Positions 8,764 to 19,145 of a DNA stretch of 64,000 bases are shown one piece after another. Origin of the DNA: Pseudoxanthomonas sacheonensis (GTDB taxonomy: Bacteria > Pseudomonadota > Gammaproteobacteria > Xanthomonadales > Xanthomonadaceae). The stretch covers positions 124,001 to 188,000 of the forward strand of contig NZ_PDWS01000002.1 in the NCBI RefSeq assembly GCF_010093305.1. The letters run 5' to 3'. Under the pieces are notes generated by a model. The model had not been told where the DNA came from and searched no databases. It was given only the letters and a program-made list of their open reading frames with translations. Positions within the stretch are counted from its first letter, which is position 1; each line of letters starts with the position of its first letter. Both the position numbers and the translations under genes were made by a program.

Positions 8764-9468
8764 CTGGCATCTGGGCATGGCCGCATCGACCCGCCGGGCT
8801 TGGCGGACACGCGCCGGTGGCACCAGGTGGTGCGCAAGGCGGACGAATCCGGTTCGCCGGGCGTCGCCCTGATGGGTTTGGCCAGCGATGAAGGCATCCG
8901 CCGCAATTCGGGCCGAATGGGTGCGATGCAAGGGCCGCTTGCGTTGCGGAAAATGCTGGCCAACCTGCCGGTGCTGCACGCCAGCGCGCTGTATGACGCC
9001 GGCGACGTAGCCTGCGAAGGCGAAGCACTCGATGACGCGCAGGCCCGTTATGCCGAACGCGCCAAGGCCCTGCTCGACGCCGGTCACTTCGTCGTCGGCA
9101 TGGGCGGCGGACACGAAATCGTTTATGCAAGCTATTCCGGCCTGGCTTCGCATCTGGCGAACGCGCGGCAACGTATCGGCATCTTCAATTTCGATGCACA
9201 CTTCGACCTACGCGAACAACCGCGCGCCAGTTCCGGCACGCCGTTCCTGCAAGCCATCGAGGACGCGCGACGCCTGGGCCACGACGTTCGCTACCACTGC
9301 CTTGGCGTCAGTCGAACGAGCAATACGCCAGACTTGTTCGCCGTGGCCGACAGGGTCGACGCGCGCCATATCCAGGACGACGCGCTATCATGGACGTGTG
9401 CCGAATTGTCGCCACCACTGGACATCGACAACGCGACCGCGCGCGTGGCAGCACGACTCATCCACTGA
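8764..9468 (+). pseudogene. hutG: hutG remnant (formimidoylglutamase), 5'-truncated with internal deletion
   Basis: The frame is open from 8764 (after a TAA at 8761). It encodes GRIDPPGLADTRRWHQVV, the arginase-fold motifs GMGGGHEI and FNFDAHFDLRE (Mn ligands His and Asp), and ends in DNATARVAARLIH. Formimidoylglutamase hydrolyses N-formimidoyl-glutamate in histidine degradation. The initiation region is missing. The segment carrying the second metal site (normally TIDLDVFPAA and the following 60 or so residues) is absent between ELSPP and LDIDNATARVAARL, so two Mn ligands are lost. The total of about 235 codons compares with roughly 300 in the family. Almost certainly inactive. Confidence 0.75.
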
Positions 9469-9554
9469 GTCGTCGGTCGCCGCTGAGCCGTATCGTGGAA
9501 GACGGGTTTCGGCTTCGGCCGCAACCGCTACCGAAACCCGTTCACCGCAAAGCG

Positions 9555-9851
9555 TCACATGCCTTTGCCGGCGGCGAACTCTTTCGGGCTCAGGCGACCA
9601 TCCTTGTTGGCATCCAGCATGCCGAAATGCGGGCCGAGGCGGTGCTTGGCCAACTCGGCCTTGGACAGCGTGCCATTCTTGTCCGTATCAAGCGTGGTGA
9701 ACTCGTCCGGCTTGGCATCCATCTTCATCGCACCATGGTTCATCTTGCCGTGATCCATCTGGCCATGGTTCTGCGCTGGTGCCGTCGTTTGTGCCATCGC
9801 GGTGCCCGCAAAGAACAAGGATGCCGCCAATAGGGAAATCATCGTTTTCAT
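9555..9851 (-). CDS. Exported EF-hand protein with Met/His-rich linker
   Basis: The 98-residue product has a signal peptide (1-20, AMA-Q), a short Met/His segment (HGQMDHGKMNHGAMKMDA) and two EF-hand loops, DTDKNGTLSKAE and DANKDGRLSPKE. EF-hands bind Ca2+, while the Met/His segment is the type that binds Cu(I). It lies 27 bases after the copA ATPase stop, on the same strand, and is the last gene of that operon. A second EF-hand protein heads the same operon. A periplasmic metal-binding role is an inference. Confidence 0.75.
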   Translation of the reverse strand: MKTMISLLAASLFFAGTAMAQTTAPAQNHGQMDHGKMNHGAMKMDAKPDEFTTLDTDKNGTLSKAELAKHRLGPHFGMLDANKDGRLSPKEFAAGKGM

Positions 9852-9878
9852 CGTTCTACTCCAGTGGAAAGTGGGACC

Positions 9879-12372
<2,494 letters not shown>

Positions 12373-12386
<14 letters not shown>

Positions 12387-12780
12387 GTGTTTCCCCGACG
12401 AGCGCATTTAGGATGGGGCAACCCTGCAGTTCCCCGTGACCCGGACAGGCATCGACCAGGCTAACCAGGCCGTCGCGCAGGCGGGTCAGTTCCGCCAGCT
12501 TGGCTTCGACGCCGGCCAGCCGCGCTTGCGCGGCCTGCCTGACCTGGGCCATGTCGGAAGTACGGTCGCCCGACAGGCTCAGCAGATCGCCGATGTCGGC
12601 CAGGGTGAAACCGAGCGCCTTGGCGCGCTGGATGAACTGCAGTCGCGCCACGTCGTCCTGGCCGTAGTTGCGGTAGCGCGATTCCAGGCGCGCCGGCGAT
12701 GGCAGGACGCCTTCCCGTTCGTAATAGCGGATGGTGTCCGGCGTGACGCCGGCCTGTTTCGCGAGTTGTCCGATATGCAT
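12373..12780 (-). CDS. cueR: CueR-like MerR-family copper regulator
   Basis: The 135-residue protein has the MerR HTH ([13 protein letters not shown]), the dimerisation helix and a C-terminal metal loop [15 protein letters not shown] with two cysteines. No Cys occurs at the position that marks divalent sensors (the residues there are SDMAQV), so a monovalent Cu(I)/Ag(I) sensor is expected. It lies between the EF-hand gene (15-base gap) and copA (overlap) in one operon, and a 19-base-spacer MerR promoter lies upstream at 13175-13205. It probably activates its own operon and possibly copLAB, which has a similar box. The C-x8-C loop is one residue longer than E. coli CueR. Confidence 0.8.
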
Positions 12781-12795
12781 GTCCCGGCTCCAAGG

Positions 12796-13104
12796 TCAGG
12801 CGTGGCGGATTTCCGCAGCCTCAATGACGCCGTCATGATTGCGGTCGATGCGGTCTCGGCACTTGGCCTGGCATGCTGCCGACATCTGCGGATTGTCGGT
12901 TTCGGCCGCCTCAAGGAGACCATCGCGATTGACATCGCGCTGGGCGAACTGGTGCTTCAAGAGGCGGGCCTGTTCGTCGGCCTTTTGATCGCACGTGGCA
13001 AGATGGATTTCGTGCGGCGTGGACTGACCCATGGCCAACGTGGTGAGGGGCGCCAGAGACAGCAAGCCGGCGCTGATTGCAAAGATGTGGGAAGCTATTT
13101 TCAT
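12796..13104 (-). CDS. Exported EF-hand domain protein heading the copA operon
   Basis: The 102-residue product has a signal peptide (KIASHIFAISAGLLSLAPLTTLAMG) and two EF-hand-like loops, DVNRDGLLEAAE and DRNHDGVIEAAE. Three cysteines lie between and before them. The start at 13104 has GGAGA 7 bases upstream and gives the signal peptide at the N-terminus; the longer frame to 13182 would start inside the operator. It is the first gene after the CueR-like promoter, followed by cueR, copA and another EF-hand gene. A periplasmic metal-binding or stress role is plausible but unproven. Confidence 0.75.
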   Translation of the reverse strand: MKIASHIFAISAGLLSLAPLTTLAMGQSTPHEIHLATCDQKADEQARLLKHQFAQRDVNRDGLLEAAETDNPQMSAACQAKCRDRIDRNHDGVIEAAEIRHA

Positions 13105-13174
13105 GATCTGTCTCCAGCGACAAGTTCTGGAAGAATTCGGTTTTTCAGCTAGGTGACCCTGGCTGACAAGGCCA

Positions 13175-13205
13175 GCTTGCACTTTGGAGTTACCTCCAAG
13201 GTCAA
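13175..13205 (-). promoter_or_regulatory. CueR-type promoter of the EF-hand/cueR/copA operon
   Basis: Leftward -35 TTGACC (13205-13200) is followed by a 19-base spacer with the dyad CTTGGAGGTAACTCCAAAG and a poor -10 GCAAGC (13180-13175). ACCTTnn...AACTCCAAnGT resembles copA/CueR operators. The weak -10 would make the promoter depend on activator. It lies 71 bases upstream of the EF-hand gene start. Confidence 0.65.
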
Positions 13206-13276
13206 GCGTTTTGTCTCGGATTCAGGAAAATATTTCGCCTTCATTCATGCAGGGATGTCCTAAGGCAAGATGGGCA

Positions 13277-13786
13277 TCAATGCTGGGCGAAAGCCTGTGT
13301 GCTGCCATCACGGGCAACCTGCTCCACGGTGTACGGCTCCGTTCGCCCGTCCGGCAGTTCCATGCCCGGCGAACCGGCCGGCATGCCGGGAAGCACCAGT
13401 CCCTTCACGTCGGGCTTCCGCACCAGCAACCGCTTGATGTCTTCCGCCGGCACGTGGCCTTCGATGAAGTAGCCCGCCACTTCCGCGGTGTGGCACGACC
13501 CCTTGCCATACGGCACCCCAAGACGCTGTTTGATCGGGGTGACGTCGTTCTGGTTGTCCACCTGCACCGTGAATCCGGCTTGTCGCATGTGTTCGACCCA
13601 TTGGTTGCAGCAACCGCAAGTGGGACTCTTGTGCACCAGTACCACTGGCAATGTTGGCGTGGCCGTTGCCTGCACCTCAGGCGATATGCGGGTACCTTCG
13701 GCGACGGTTGCAACCGGCTTGGCGCAGGCCGCCAGGGCAGTGCCGCCTAACAACACCAGGATCGGAAAAGCGTGACGAATCAACAT
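13277..13786 (-). CDS. DUF411 family metal-binding lipoprotein-like protein
   Basis: The 169-residue exported protein ends its signal at LAACAKP, a possible lipobox. It carries the DUF411 signature: SPTCGCCNQWVEHM followed by a GSCHTAEVAGYFIEGHVPA segment. DUF411 proteins are common in copper and silver resistance clusters and the CxCC plus CH residues could bind Cu(I). It is the last gene of the copLAB operon, 10 bases after the NTF2-like gene. The start at 13786 (MLIRHAF) is preferred over the upstream frame because it gives a clean signal sequence. The function is not established. Confidence 0.75.
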   Translation of the reverse strand: MLIRHAFPILVLLGGTALAACAKPVATVAEGTRISPEVQATATPTLPVVLVHKSPTCGCCNQWVEHMRQAGFTVQVDNQNDVTPIKQRLGVPYGKGSCHTAEVAGYFIEGHVPAEDIKRLLVRKPDVKGLVLPGMPAGSPGMELPDGRTEPYTVEQVARDGSTQAFAQH

Positions 13787-13796
13787 GGCGGCTTCC

Positions 13797-14279
13797 TCAG
13801 CGTTTGGGTCGCGATGACCAATGGATGTGGACGATGCGCCAGCCCTGCGTCCCACGCTTGAGCACCATGGTCTCGGTACTGAGCAGGGTCAGGGGCTTGC
13901 CATCCTTGCTGGCATGCAATTCGCTTTCGCTGCCGACCCAAGCCAGTTCGCCCACCGCCTTTGCCGTGCGTTGCTTCAGCTGTACATGCGCGCCTTTCAG
14001 GAATTCCGCATCGTGCTTGGCATGCCCATCCAGGTATTCGGTCCTGGAGCGCTCGGCACCACCGCTTTCCAAGATCAGCACATCATCGGCCAACCAATTG
14101 CCGGCGCGTTTCAGGTCGCCAGCCTGCAATGCACTCGAGAAGGCTTCCACGACAGCGACAGCAGGCTTCGCTTCGGCGGCGATGGCGGGCTCGCTGGCCT
14201 TCGCATGCTGCGCGGGATCATGGGCTTGCGCGGCGAACGGCAGGGCCAGCAAGGTCAGGAAAACGATTCGATGGATCAT
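13797..14279 (-). CDS. Exported NTF2-like/SnoaL-like (DUF4440-type) protein
   Basis: The 160-residue protein has a signal peptide (LTLLALPFAAQA-HD). Its single domain shows the NTF2-like pattern: VVEAFSSALQAGDLKRAGNWLADDVLILESGG at the start and RGTQGWRIVHIHWSSR at the end. Such domains form a cone-shaped pocket that binds small ligands or acts in protein assembly. It lies in the cop operon between cytochrome c (16-base gap) and DUF411 (10-base gap). The start at 14279 gives the signal peptide at the N-terminus. Its role in copper handling is unknown. Confidence 0.65.
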   Translation of the reverse strand: MIHRIVFLTLLALPFAAQAHDPAQHAKASEPAIAAEAKPAVAVVEAFSSALQAGDLKRAGNWLADDVLILESGGAERSRTEYLDGHAKHDAEFLKGAHVQLKQRTAKAVGELAWVGSESELHASKDGKPLTLLSTETMVLKRGTQGWRIVHIHWSSRPKR

Positions 14280-14295
14280 GAGACTAATGCTCCGG

Positions 14296-15171
14296 TCAGT
14301 GTTGGTGATCGTGTCCATCGCTGGCCGGTTTGGTTTCGGGCATGTCCATGCCGGCATGCGGGTCGACGACCGCCGGCTTGGCTGTCGCAGAGACAGCCGG
14401 CTTGGCGGCAGGAGCAGCGGCGTGGACGTGCTCCTTGCCATCGGCATGGGTATGCACTTGGCCGCCGGCCGGTGCTTTGGTGTTCTTCGGCGCGTCGTCG
14501 TGCGGTGGCGTGCCCGGAGGATGCGGGTGCGGCTTCGCCTCGCTCATCGGCATGCCGGCCATCTCGTCGTGCCCCTCGCCTTCGGCATGCTCATGCTCCT
14601 CGCCCTCCTCCGCATGCGAATGGCCGCCGCTCTCGCCACCACCATGCGAGTGCCCTCCGCTGCTGGCGACCAAGGTTTCGTATCCCGCCTTGTTGAGCTT
14701 CGGCAATTCCTGCAGGAAGGCGGCCATGTTCCAGATGTATTCGTCATTCATGCTCTTGCCCCACGCCGGCATGCCGCTGGCCTTGATGCCGTGCTTGATC
14801 ACCCAGAACGCTTCGGCTGCATCGACCGATTCCTTTGCGAGATTGGGCGGCGTCGGGTACAGGCCCTTGCTCAGTTCGGTTTCCTGCATGCCCGGGCCGA
14901 GATGGCAACCCGTGCACATGGCGTTGTAGTTACCGGCGCCTTGGCGAATGCGTGCCGGGTCATTGAGGTTGGCCGGCAGTTGCAGCTTGTGCGCGCGGGT
15001 GTCGATCGAGCGCTCGCGCAGCGTTTGCAGCACCGCATACACGGGCTTGGTGTGTGTGTCGTCGGCGCCGATGTTGTAGATGCCCGACCAGACGAAACCG
15101 GCCGTCCCCACGAGGGCGACACCGGACAGGAGGCTCATAGCGAGCAGGGACTTTCGTGTTACGAACGGCAT
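14296..15171 (-). CDS. Membrane-anchored cytochrome c with long His/Met-rich tail
   Basis: The 291-residue protein has an N-terminal signal-anchor (LLAMSLLSGVALVGTAGFVW) and a class I cytochrome c domain with CTGCH (about residue 86) and a later axial Met candidate in KASGMPAWG. From about residue 170 to the end follows a low-complexity tail full of His, Glu, Met and Pro (GGHSHGGGESGGHSHAEEG, HAGMDMPE). The tail looks like a metal sponge; the heme domain could take electrons from copper oxidation by the neighbouring multicopper oxidase. It sits 14 bases after copB. The domain calls are firm and the coupling to CopA is an inference. Confidence 0.75.
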   Translation of the reverse strand: MPFVTRKSLLAMSLLSGVALVGTAGFVWSGIYNIGADDTHTKPVYAVLQTLRERSIDTRAHKLQLPANLNDPARIRQGAGNYNAMCTGCHLGPGMQETELSKGLYPTPPNLAKESVDAAEAFWVIKHGIKASGMPAWGKSMNDEYIWNMAAFLQELPKLNKAGYETLVASSGGHSHGGGESGGHSHAEEGEEHEHAEGEGHDEMAGMPMSEAKPHPHPPGTPPHDDAPKNTKAPAGGQVHTHADGKEHVHAAAPAAKPAVSATAKPAVVDPHAGMDMPETKPASDGHDHQH

Positions 15172-15185
15172 GGTGATCTCCCCAA

Positions 15186-16298
15186 TCAGAACCAGATGCG
15201 GATGCCCGCCACAAAGCGGGTGTCGTTGACGTCTTCACCTTCTTCACGGCGCAAATCCGCGGTGCGGCCGAAGGCTCGTTCATGGACTACTCCGAGGTAA
15301 GGCGCGAATTGCCGGGTGAACTCGTAGCGCAGGCGCACGCCGGCTTCGGCGGTGCTCAGGCCGGAACCGATGCCGCGGCGCGCGTCGTTCTTGCCGTAGA
15401 CATTGACTTCAATCAGCGGCTGCAGGATCAGCCGGTTGGTCAGCAACGTTTCGTACTCAGCTTCCAGGCGCGCACCGGTTTGCCCGGATTGGCCGATGTA
15501 GGCCGTGGCCTCGACTTCGAACTTGTATGGCGCCAGGCCCTGCACGCCGATCGCGACGAAGTTCTGCGAATCGCCGGGCTTGAAGTCGTGGCGCATGCCG
15601 GCGACCACGTCCCACCAGGTCGAAACGCTGCGCCCGTAAAGCACTTCCAGATCGGCCGACTCGGTACGCCCATCGACCCGCTCGCCTTCGCTGCGCCACC
15701 ACAGGCGGTCCAGGTCTGTGCCGATCCAGCCTTGTCCTTCCCAAGCCTGCCCCTTGCCCGGATCGGCATTCCAGCCTTCCAGGCGATTGAGTAGCGTATA
15801 GCTGTGGATGGCATTATCGAGGTGTTCCATGTGCTTGGAGGGCGGCATGGCGGCAGCGCGGTCGGCTTCGATGATCGGCGGAATCGGCGTGCGCGGCTCG
15901 CCAGGTGCCATCTCCATGTCGCCGTGCTGCATGCCGGGCATGGCTTCCATCGACATGCCGGCCATGTCATGCCCCATGCCAGCGTGGTCCATCGGCGGTG
16001 CGGTTTCGGCGGGGGGCTCCGGCATCGCATGGTCCATCTTGGAATGATCCATCGGCATCGCGGCAGGTTTGGCTGCCGTGGCCGGTGCCATCGGGTGCCC
16101 GGCATGGGGATCCGCAACCGCAGGCTTGGCGGCTATTTTCGGCGCCGGCTCGGCTACTGGCTGCTTCTTCGCCGTCGGCTTGGTTTCGGTCGACGGCGAC
16201 ATCGGCATGGCCATCTTCGAATGGTCCATTTCCTGCGCCCCGGCGGGCAGTGCCGTTGCCAGCGCGATGCCCAGCAGTGAGGTCTTCAAGGCATTCAT
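15186..16298 (-). CDS. copB: Copper resistance protein CopB, outer membrane beta-barrel
   Basis: The 370-residue protein has a signal peptide (1-22) and a Met/His-rich N-terminal half with repeated MDHS/M and MAGM motifs (residues about 25-140). The second half is a predicted CopB beta-barrel ending in the outer membrane signature Phe (FVAGIRIWF). CopB binds or exports copper at the outer membrane in Pseudomonas and Xanthomonas. Its ATG overlaps the copA stop by four bases (ATGA), so the two are translationally coupled. The 26 additional upstream codons of the frame lie inside copA and are not used. Confidence 0.88.
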   Translation of the reverse strand: MNALKTSLLGIALATALPAGAQEMDHSKMAMPMSPSTETKPTAKKQPVAEPAPKIAAKPAVADPHAGHPMAPATAAKPAAMPMDHSKMDHAMPEPPAETAPPMDHAGMGHDMAGMSMEAMPGMQHGDMEMAPGEPRTPIPPIIEADRAAAMPPSKHMEHLDNAIHSYTLLNRLEGWNADPGKGQAWEGQGWIGTDLDRLWWRSEGERVDGRTESADLEVLYGRSVSTWWDVVAGMRHDFKPGDSQNFVAIGVQGLAPYKFEVEATAYIGQSGQTGARLEAEYETLLTNRLILQPLIEVNVYGKNDARRGIGSGLSTAEAGVRLRYEFTRQFAPYLGVVHERAFGRTADLRREEGEDVNDTRFVAGIRIWF

Positions 16299-18193
16299 GC
16301 GACGCCCTCCCCTACCTGCACGGCCCGCATCATGCCTGCCTCCATGTGATAGAGCAGGTGGCAGTGGTAAGCCCACAGGCCCAATGCATCGGCACGCACG
16401 CGGTAACTACGCTTGCTGCCTGGCGGCATGTCCACGGTGTGCTTGCGCACCATGAAGTTGCCGGCGGCGTCTTCCACATCGCTCCACATGCCGTGCAGAT
16501 GGATCGGATGGGTCATCATGGTGTCGTTGACCAACACGATGCGTACGCGCTCGCCGTAGTTGAGCCGCAATGGCGTCACCTCGGAGAACTTCTGCCCGTT
16601 GAAGCCCCAGGCGAACTTCTCCATGTGCCCGGTCAGGTGCAGTTGGATCTCTCGACCGGGATCGCGGCCATCCGGATCCTCGAACGTGCTCTTGAGCATC
16701 GAATAACTAAGCACGGTGCGGCCGTTGTCGCGCAGGCCGTTGCCCGGATCGTCGAGGCGCGAGCTGACGGTCATCGCCTGGTTGTCGAGCAGCGGGTTGC
16801 GCGTTTCGCTGGCCGGGTGTGTGACCATGCTCCCGGGGTCCATGTCCGCCATCGCGCCGCCTTTCATGCCGGCCATGTCATGACCCGCGTCCGGATCGGC
16901 ATTGGCCGGCTTCGACTCCTGCGTCATCGCGCCGTGGTCCATGCCGGCCATGCCCATGTTGGCGCCGCAGCTCATTTCCATGCCCTTGCCGCCGGACATA
17001 TCCATGCCGCCCATGCTTCCATGATCCATTCCCATGTCCTGCATGGTCAGCAACGGGCGCGGATCGATCGCCGGGACCGGTGCGCGCAGGCCTTCGCGCA
17101 CCGCCAGCGTGCCGCTCACGTAACCGGTGCGGCCCATATCCTGGGCAAAGATCGTGAAGGCATCCTGCCCCGACGGCTCGACGATCACATCAAAGGTCTC
17201 AGCCACCGCGATGCGGAATTCGTCCACAGTCACTGGATGCACGTATTGCCCATCGGCGGCGACCACGGTCATCTTCAGACCCGGGATGCGCACGTCGAAA
17301 TAAGTCATCGCCGAACCGTTGATGAAACGCAGCCGCACCTTTTCCCCGCTGCGGAACAGACCGGTCCAATTGCCCAACGCCGTGGTGCCGTTCATCAGAT
17401 AGGTGTAGGTGTTCGCGTTGACGTCCGACAGGTCAGTCGGCGACATGCGCATCTGCCCCCACATCTTGCGATCCTCGACCGTGGCGGCCACGCCATCGCG
17501 CTTTGCATCGTTGAAGAAGTCCCCGACGGTGCGCATGTAGTAGTTGTCGTACATCGACATCTTCTTCAGCCGCGCGAACAGCCGTGTCGGATCCATGTCG
17601 GTCCAGTCGGACAGCATGACCACGTAGTCTCGATCGTAGGCGAAGGGTTCCGGTGCGATCGGATCGATGATCAGCGGCCCGTACAAGCCGGCCTGTTCCT
17701 GGAACGCCGAATGGCTGTGGTACCAGTAGGTACCGCCCTGGTTGACCGTAAAACGGTATTGATACGCCTCGCCACGGGCGATGCCGTTGAAACTCAGCCC
17801 TGGCACGCCGTCCATGTTGGCCGGCAGGATGATGCCGTGCCAATGGATCGAGGTTTCATTGCCGTGGATCGAGCCGGTGGGTAACGCGTTCGCCACGCGC
17901 AGGTTCACCGTGGTGCCTTCACGCCAGCGCAGGATCGGTGCCGGCAGCGAGCCGTTCACAGTGATCGCCGGCCGCACACGCCCGGTGAAGTCCATCGGGG
18001 TTTCGCCGATGGTCAGATCGAAGTCGGTGCCGGCCAGGACGTTGGCGTTGCCGGGGCCTTTCAGCGCCCAGCTGTTCTTGGGCCACAACCCCAACCCCAG
18101 CGCCGCACCACCGGCGGCCAGACCTTGCACGAAGCGGCGGCGCGATGGCTGGAATGCGCCATCTGCCGTCCAGCCGAATTTTTCGGAAAACAT
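16295..18193 (-). CDS. copA: Copper resistance multicopper oxidase CopA (Tat-exported)
   Basis: The 632-residue periplasmic oxidase converts Cu(I) to less toxic Cu(II) and sequesters copper. A twin-arginine signal SRRRFVQGLAAGGAA is at the N-terminus. Three cupredoxin domains supply the copper ligands: HWHG, YHSHS, HPIHLHG and the C-terminal HCHLLYHMEAGM. Between domains there are Met/His-rich repeats (MDHGSMGGMDMSG, MAGMDHGAM), typical of the CopA/PcoA subfamily. The start at 18193 has GGAG upstream and fits the family; the upstream extension is not convincing. It lies 123 bases after copL and overlaps copB. Confidence 0.92.
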   Translation of the reverse strand: MFSEKFGWTADGAFQPSRRRFVQGLAAGGAALGLGLWPKNSWALKGPGNANVLAGTDFDLTIGETPMDFTGRVRPAITVNGSLPAPILRWREGTTVNLRVANALPTGSIHGNETSIHWHGIILPANMDGVPGLSFNGIARGEAYQYRFTVNQGGTYWYHSHSAFQEQAGLYGPLIIDPIAPEPFAYDRDYVVMLSDWTDMDPTRLFARLKKMSMYDNYYMRTVGDFFNDAKRDGVAATVEDRKMWGQMRMSPTDLSDVNANTYTYLMNGTTALGNWTGLFRSGEKVRLRFINGSAMTYFDVRIPGLKMTVVAADGQYVHPVTVDEFRIAVAETFDVIVEPSGQDAFTIFAQDMGRTGYVSGTLAVREGLRAPVPAIDPRPLLTMQDMGMDHGSMGGMDMSGGKGMEMSCGANMGMAGMDHGAMTQESKPANADPDAGHDMAGMKGGAMADMDPGSMVTHPASETRNPLLDNQAMTVSSRLDDPGNGLRDNGRTVLSYSMLKSTFEDPDGRDPGREIQLHLTGHMEKFAWGFNGQKFSEVTPLRLNYGERVRIVLVNDTMMTHPIHLHGMWSDVEDAAGNFMVRKHTVDMPPGSKRSYRVRADALGLWAYHCHLLYHMEAGMMRAVQVGEGVA

Positions 18194-18316
18194 GGAAACT
18201 CCATCAACGCGTCCAGAGGATCCGGTGTTAAGACCGGAACAGCCTGCGATCCCATGCGGTTCACAGCACGGTAAAACACACGCAAGCGAAGGGGCGCCGC
18301 AGGCGCCTTGGGACAC

Positions 18317-18763
18317 TTAGCCGATGGGAGGTCGGACCAGATGCGGCAACGTGGGATCCGCGTGACGGAGGGACAGCGGACGGACCACGTCCGAGTGCAG
18401 CGGGCCCACGCCAAAGGCGGCCACGGTCATGAGTGCAGCCGCAACGGCCTGCGTACAGGCGCATCGGCAGACACTGGACTTGCAGCAATCCGGGGTCGAG
18501 TGCTTGGTTTTTTGCGCCTGTTCAGCAGGCAGCGCTCCGACAGTATTCGACGAGGAGCGTTCTGCCGTCATCTGCGCCATGTCGTGGCAGGGCGAACTAC
18601 TCGACATCGCCACAGTCATCGGGTGTGATCGGGTCTGTCCCGTCGACACGCTATCCGGTGAAGCGCCAGGCATCAGTATGACGGACGCAGCTGCCGTCCC
18701 TGCCCCATTCAGGATCAGGGCAACGATCAGCATCACGCGCAACAGGGCAGACCGCAACGTCAT
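18317..18763 (-). CDS. copL: CopL-like metal-binding regulatory protein
   Basis: The 148-residue product begins with a hydrophobic signal (LLRVMLIVALILNGAGTAAAS). It carries Cys/His/Met groups: SPCHDMAQM and DCCKSSVCRCACTQ, then a hydrophobic segment (AVAAALMTVAAFGVG). In Xanthomonas, copL lies directly upstream of copA and copB and is needed for copper-induced expression of copAB. The position, size, signal sequence and Cys-rich centre match. A CueR-like box lies at 18818-18839 upstream. The molecular action of CopL is not settled. Confidence 0.8.
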   Translation of the reverse strand: MTLRSALLRVMLIVALILNGAGTAAASVILMPGASPDSVSTGQTRSHPMTVAMSSSSPCHDMAQMTAERSSSNTVGALPAEQAQKTKHSTPDCCKSSVCRCACTQAVAAALMTVAAFGVGPLHSDVVRPLSLRHADPTLPHLVRPPIG

Positions 18764-18817
18764 TCAAATACTCTACCCCAGTCTGGCAGTGCGGGCCAGT
18801 CACATCCAGACACGAGC

Positions 18818-18839
18818 AGTCTGGAGTTCACTTCCAGGT
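18818..18839 (-). promoter_or_regulatory. CueR-like operator upstream of copL
   Basis: This 22-base segment matches the box at 13181-13202 at 16 of 22 positions, including the GGAGTT core and the CAGGT/AAGGT end. Read toward copL it gives ACCTGGAAGTGAACTCCAG with dyad symmetry. It sits 55 bases before the copL start. The -35 (ATAACC) and -10 are poor, so the site is supported by similarity rather than by promoter quality. Confidence 0.45.
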
Positions 18840-18885
18840 TATCGAAGTGTTACGTCGCCGAACGGAGTTCGTTCTCGCCTTTCTC

Positions 18886-19135
18886 GTACTGGTTGATTCG
18901 AGGGCTCGCTGCTGTGGGTCAATATTGGTAGGCGAGCTGCGGCGACTCCCCCTTCGCACCTACCCGGCGAGTGAGCTGGGCTTGAATGGCGACACTCGCA
19001 GACGTGGACGTCATCGAAGTTCCTTGGCCGAAGCAGTGTTGGGAAGTACAACGCGATGCCCAGTCAATGTCGATCGAAGGTCTGCATTGACGCCTGTCCT
19101 GGACAGTGTACGAGCCGGAATGCCTGGTTGATGCG
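18886..19135 (+). pseudogene. Decayed partial copy of the 272-residue unknown gene found at 23930
   Basis: Translations align: ILVGELRRLPLR against LLTGQEYRLPIA, and after one frameshift VIEVPWPKQCWEVQRDA against VIEVPWPEARWELKPDA, then IEGLH-stop-RLSWTVYEPECLVDA against IEGLQWHLSWAVYEPERLVDA. A Trp codon has become TGA. DNA blocks such as GTCATCGAAGTnCCTTGGCC are nearly identical. Only the middle part (roughly residues 25-110 of the full gene) is present, and it ends just before the arsJ stop codon. It lies in the 382-base gap between copL and arsJ. It is inactive, and it shares orientation with the intact copy on the other side of the ars operon. Confidence 0.75.
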
Positions 19136-19145
19136 TCCGTGGACG

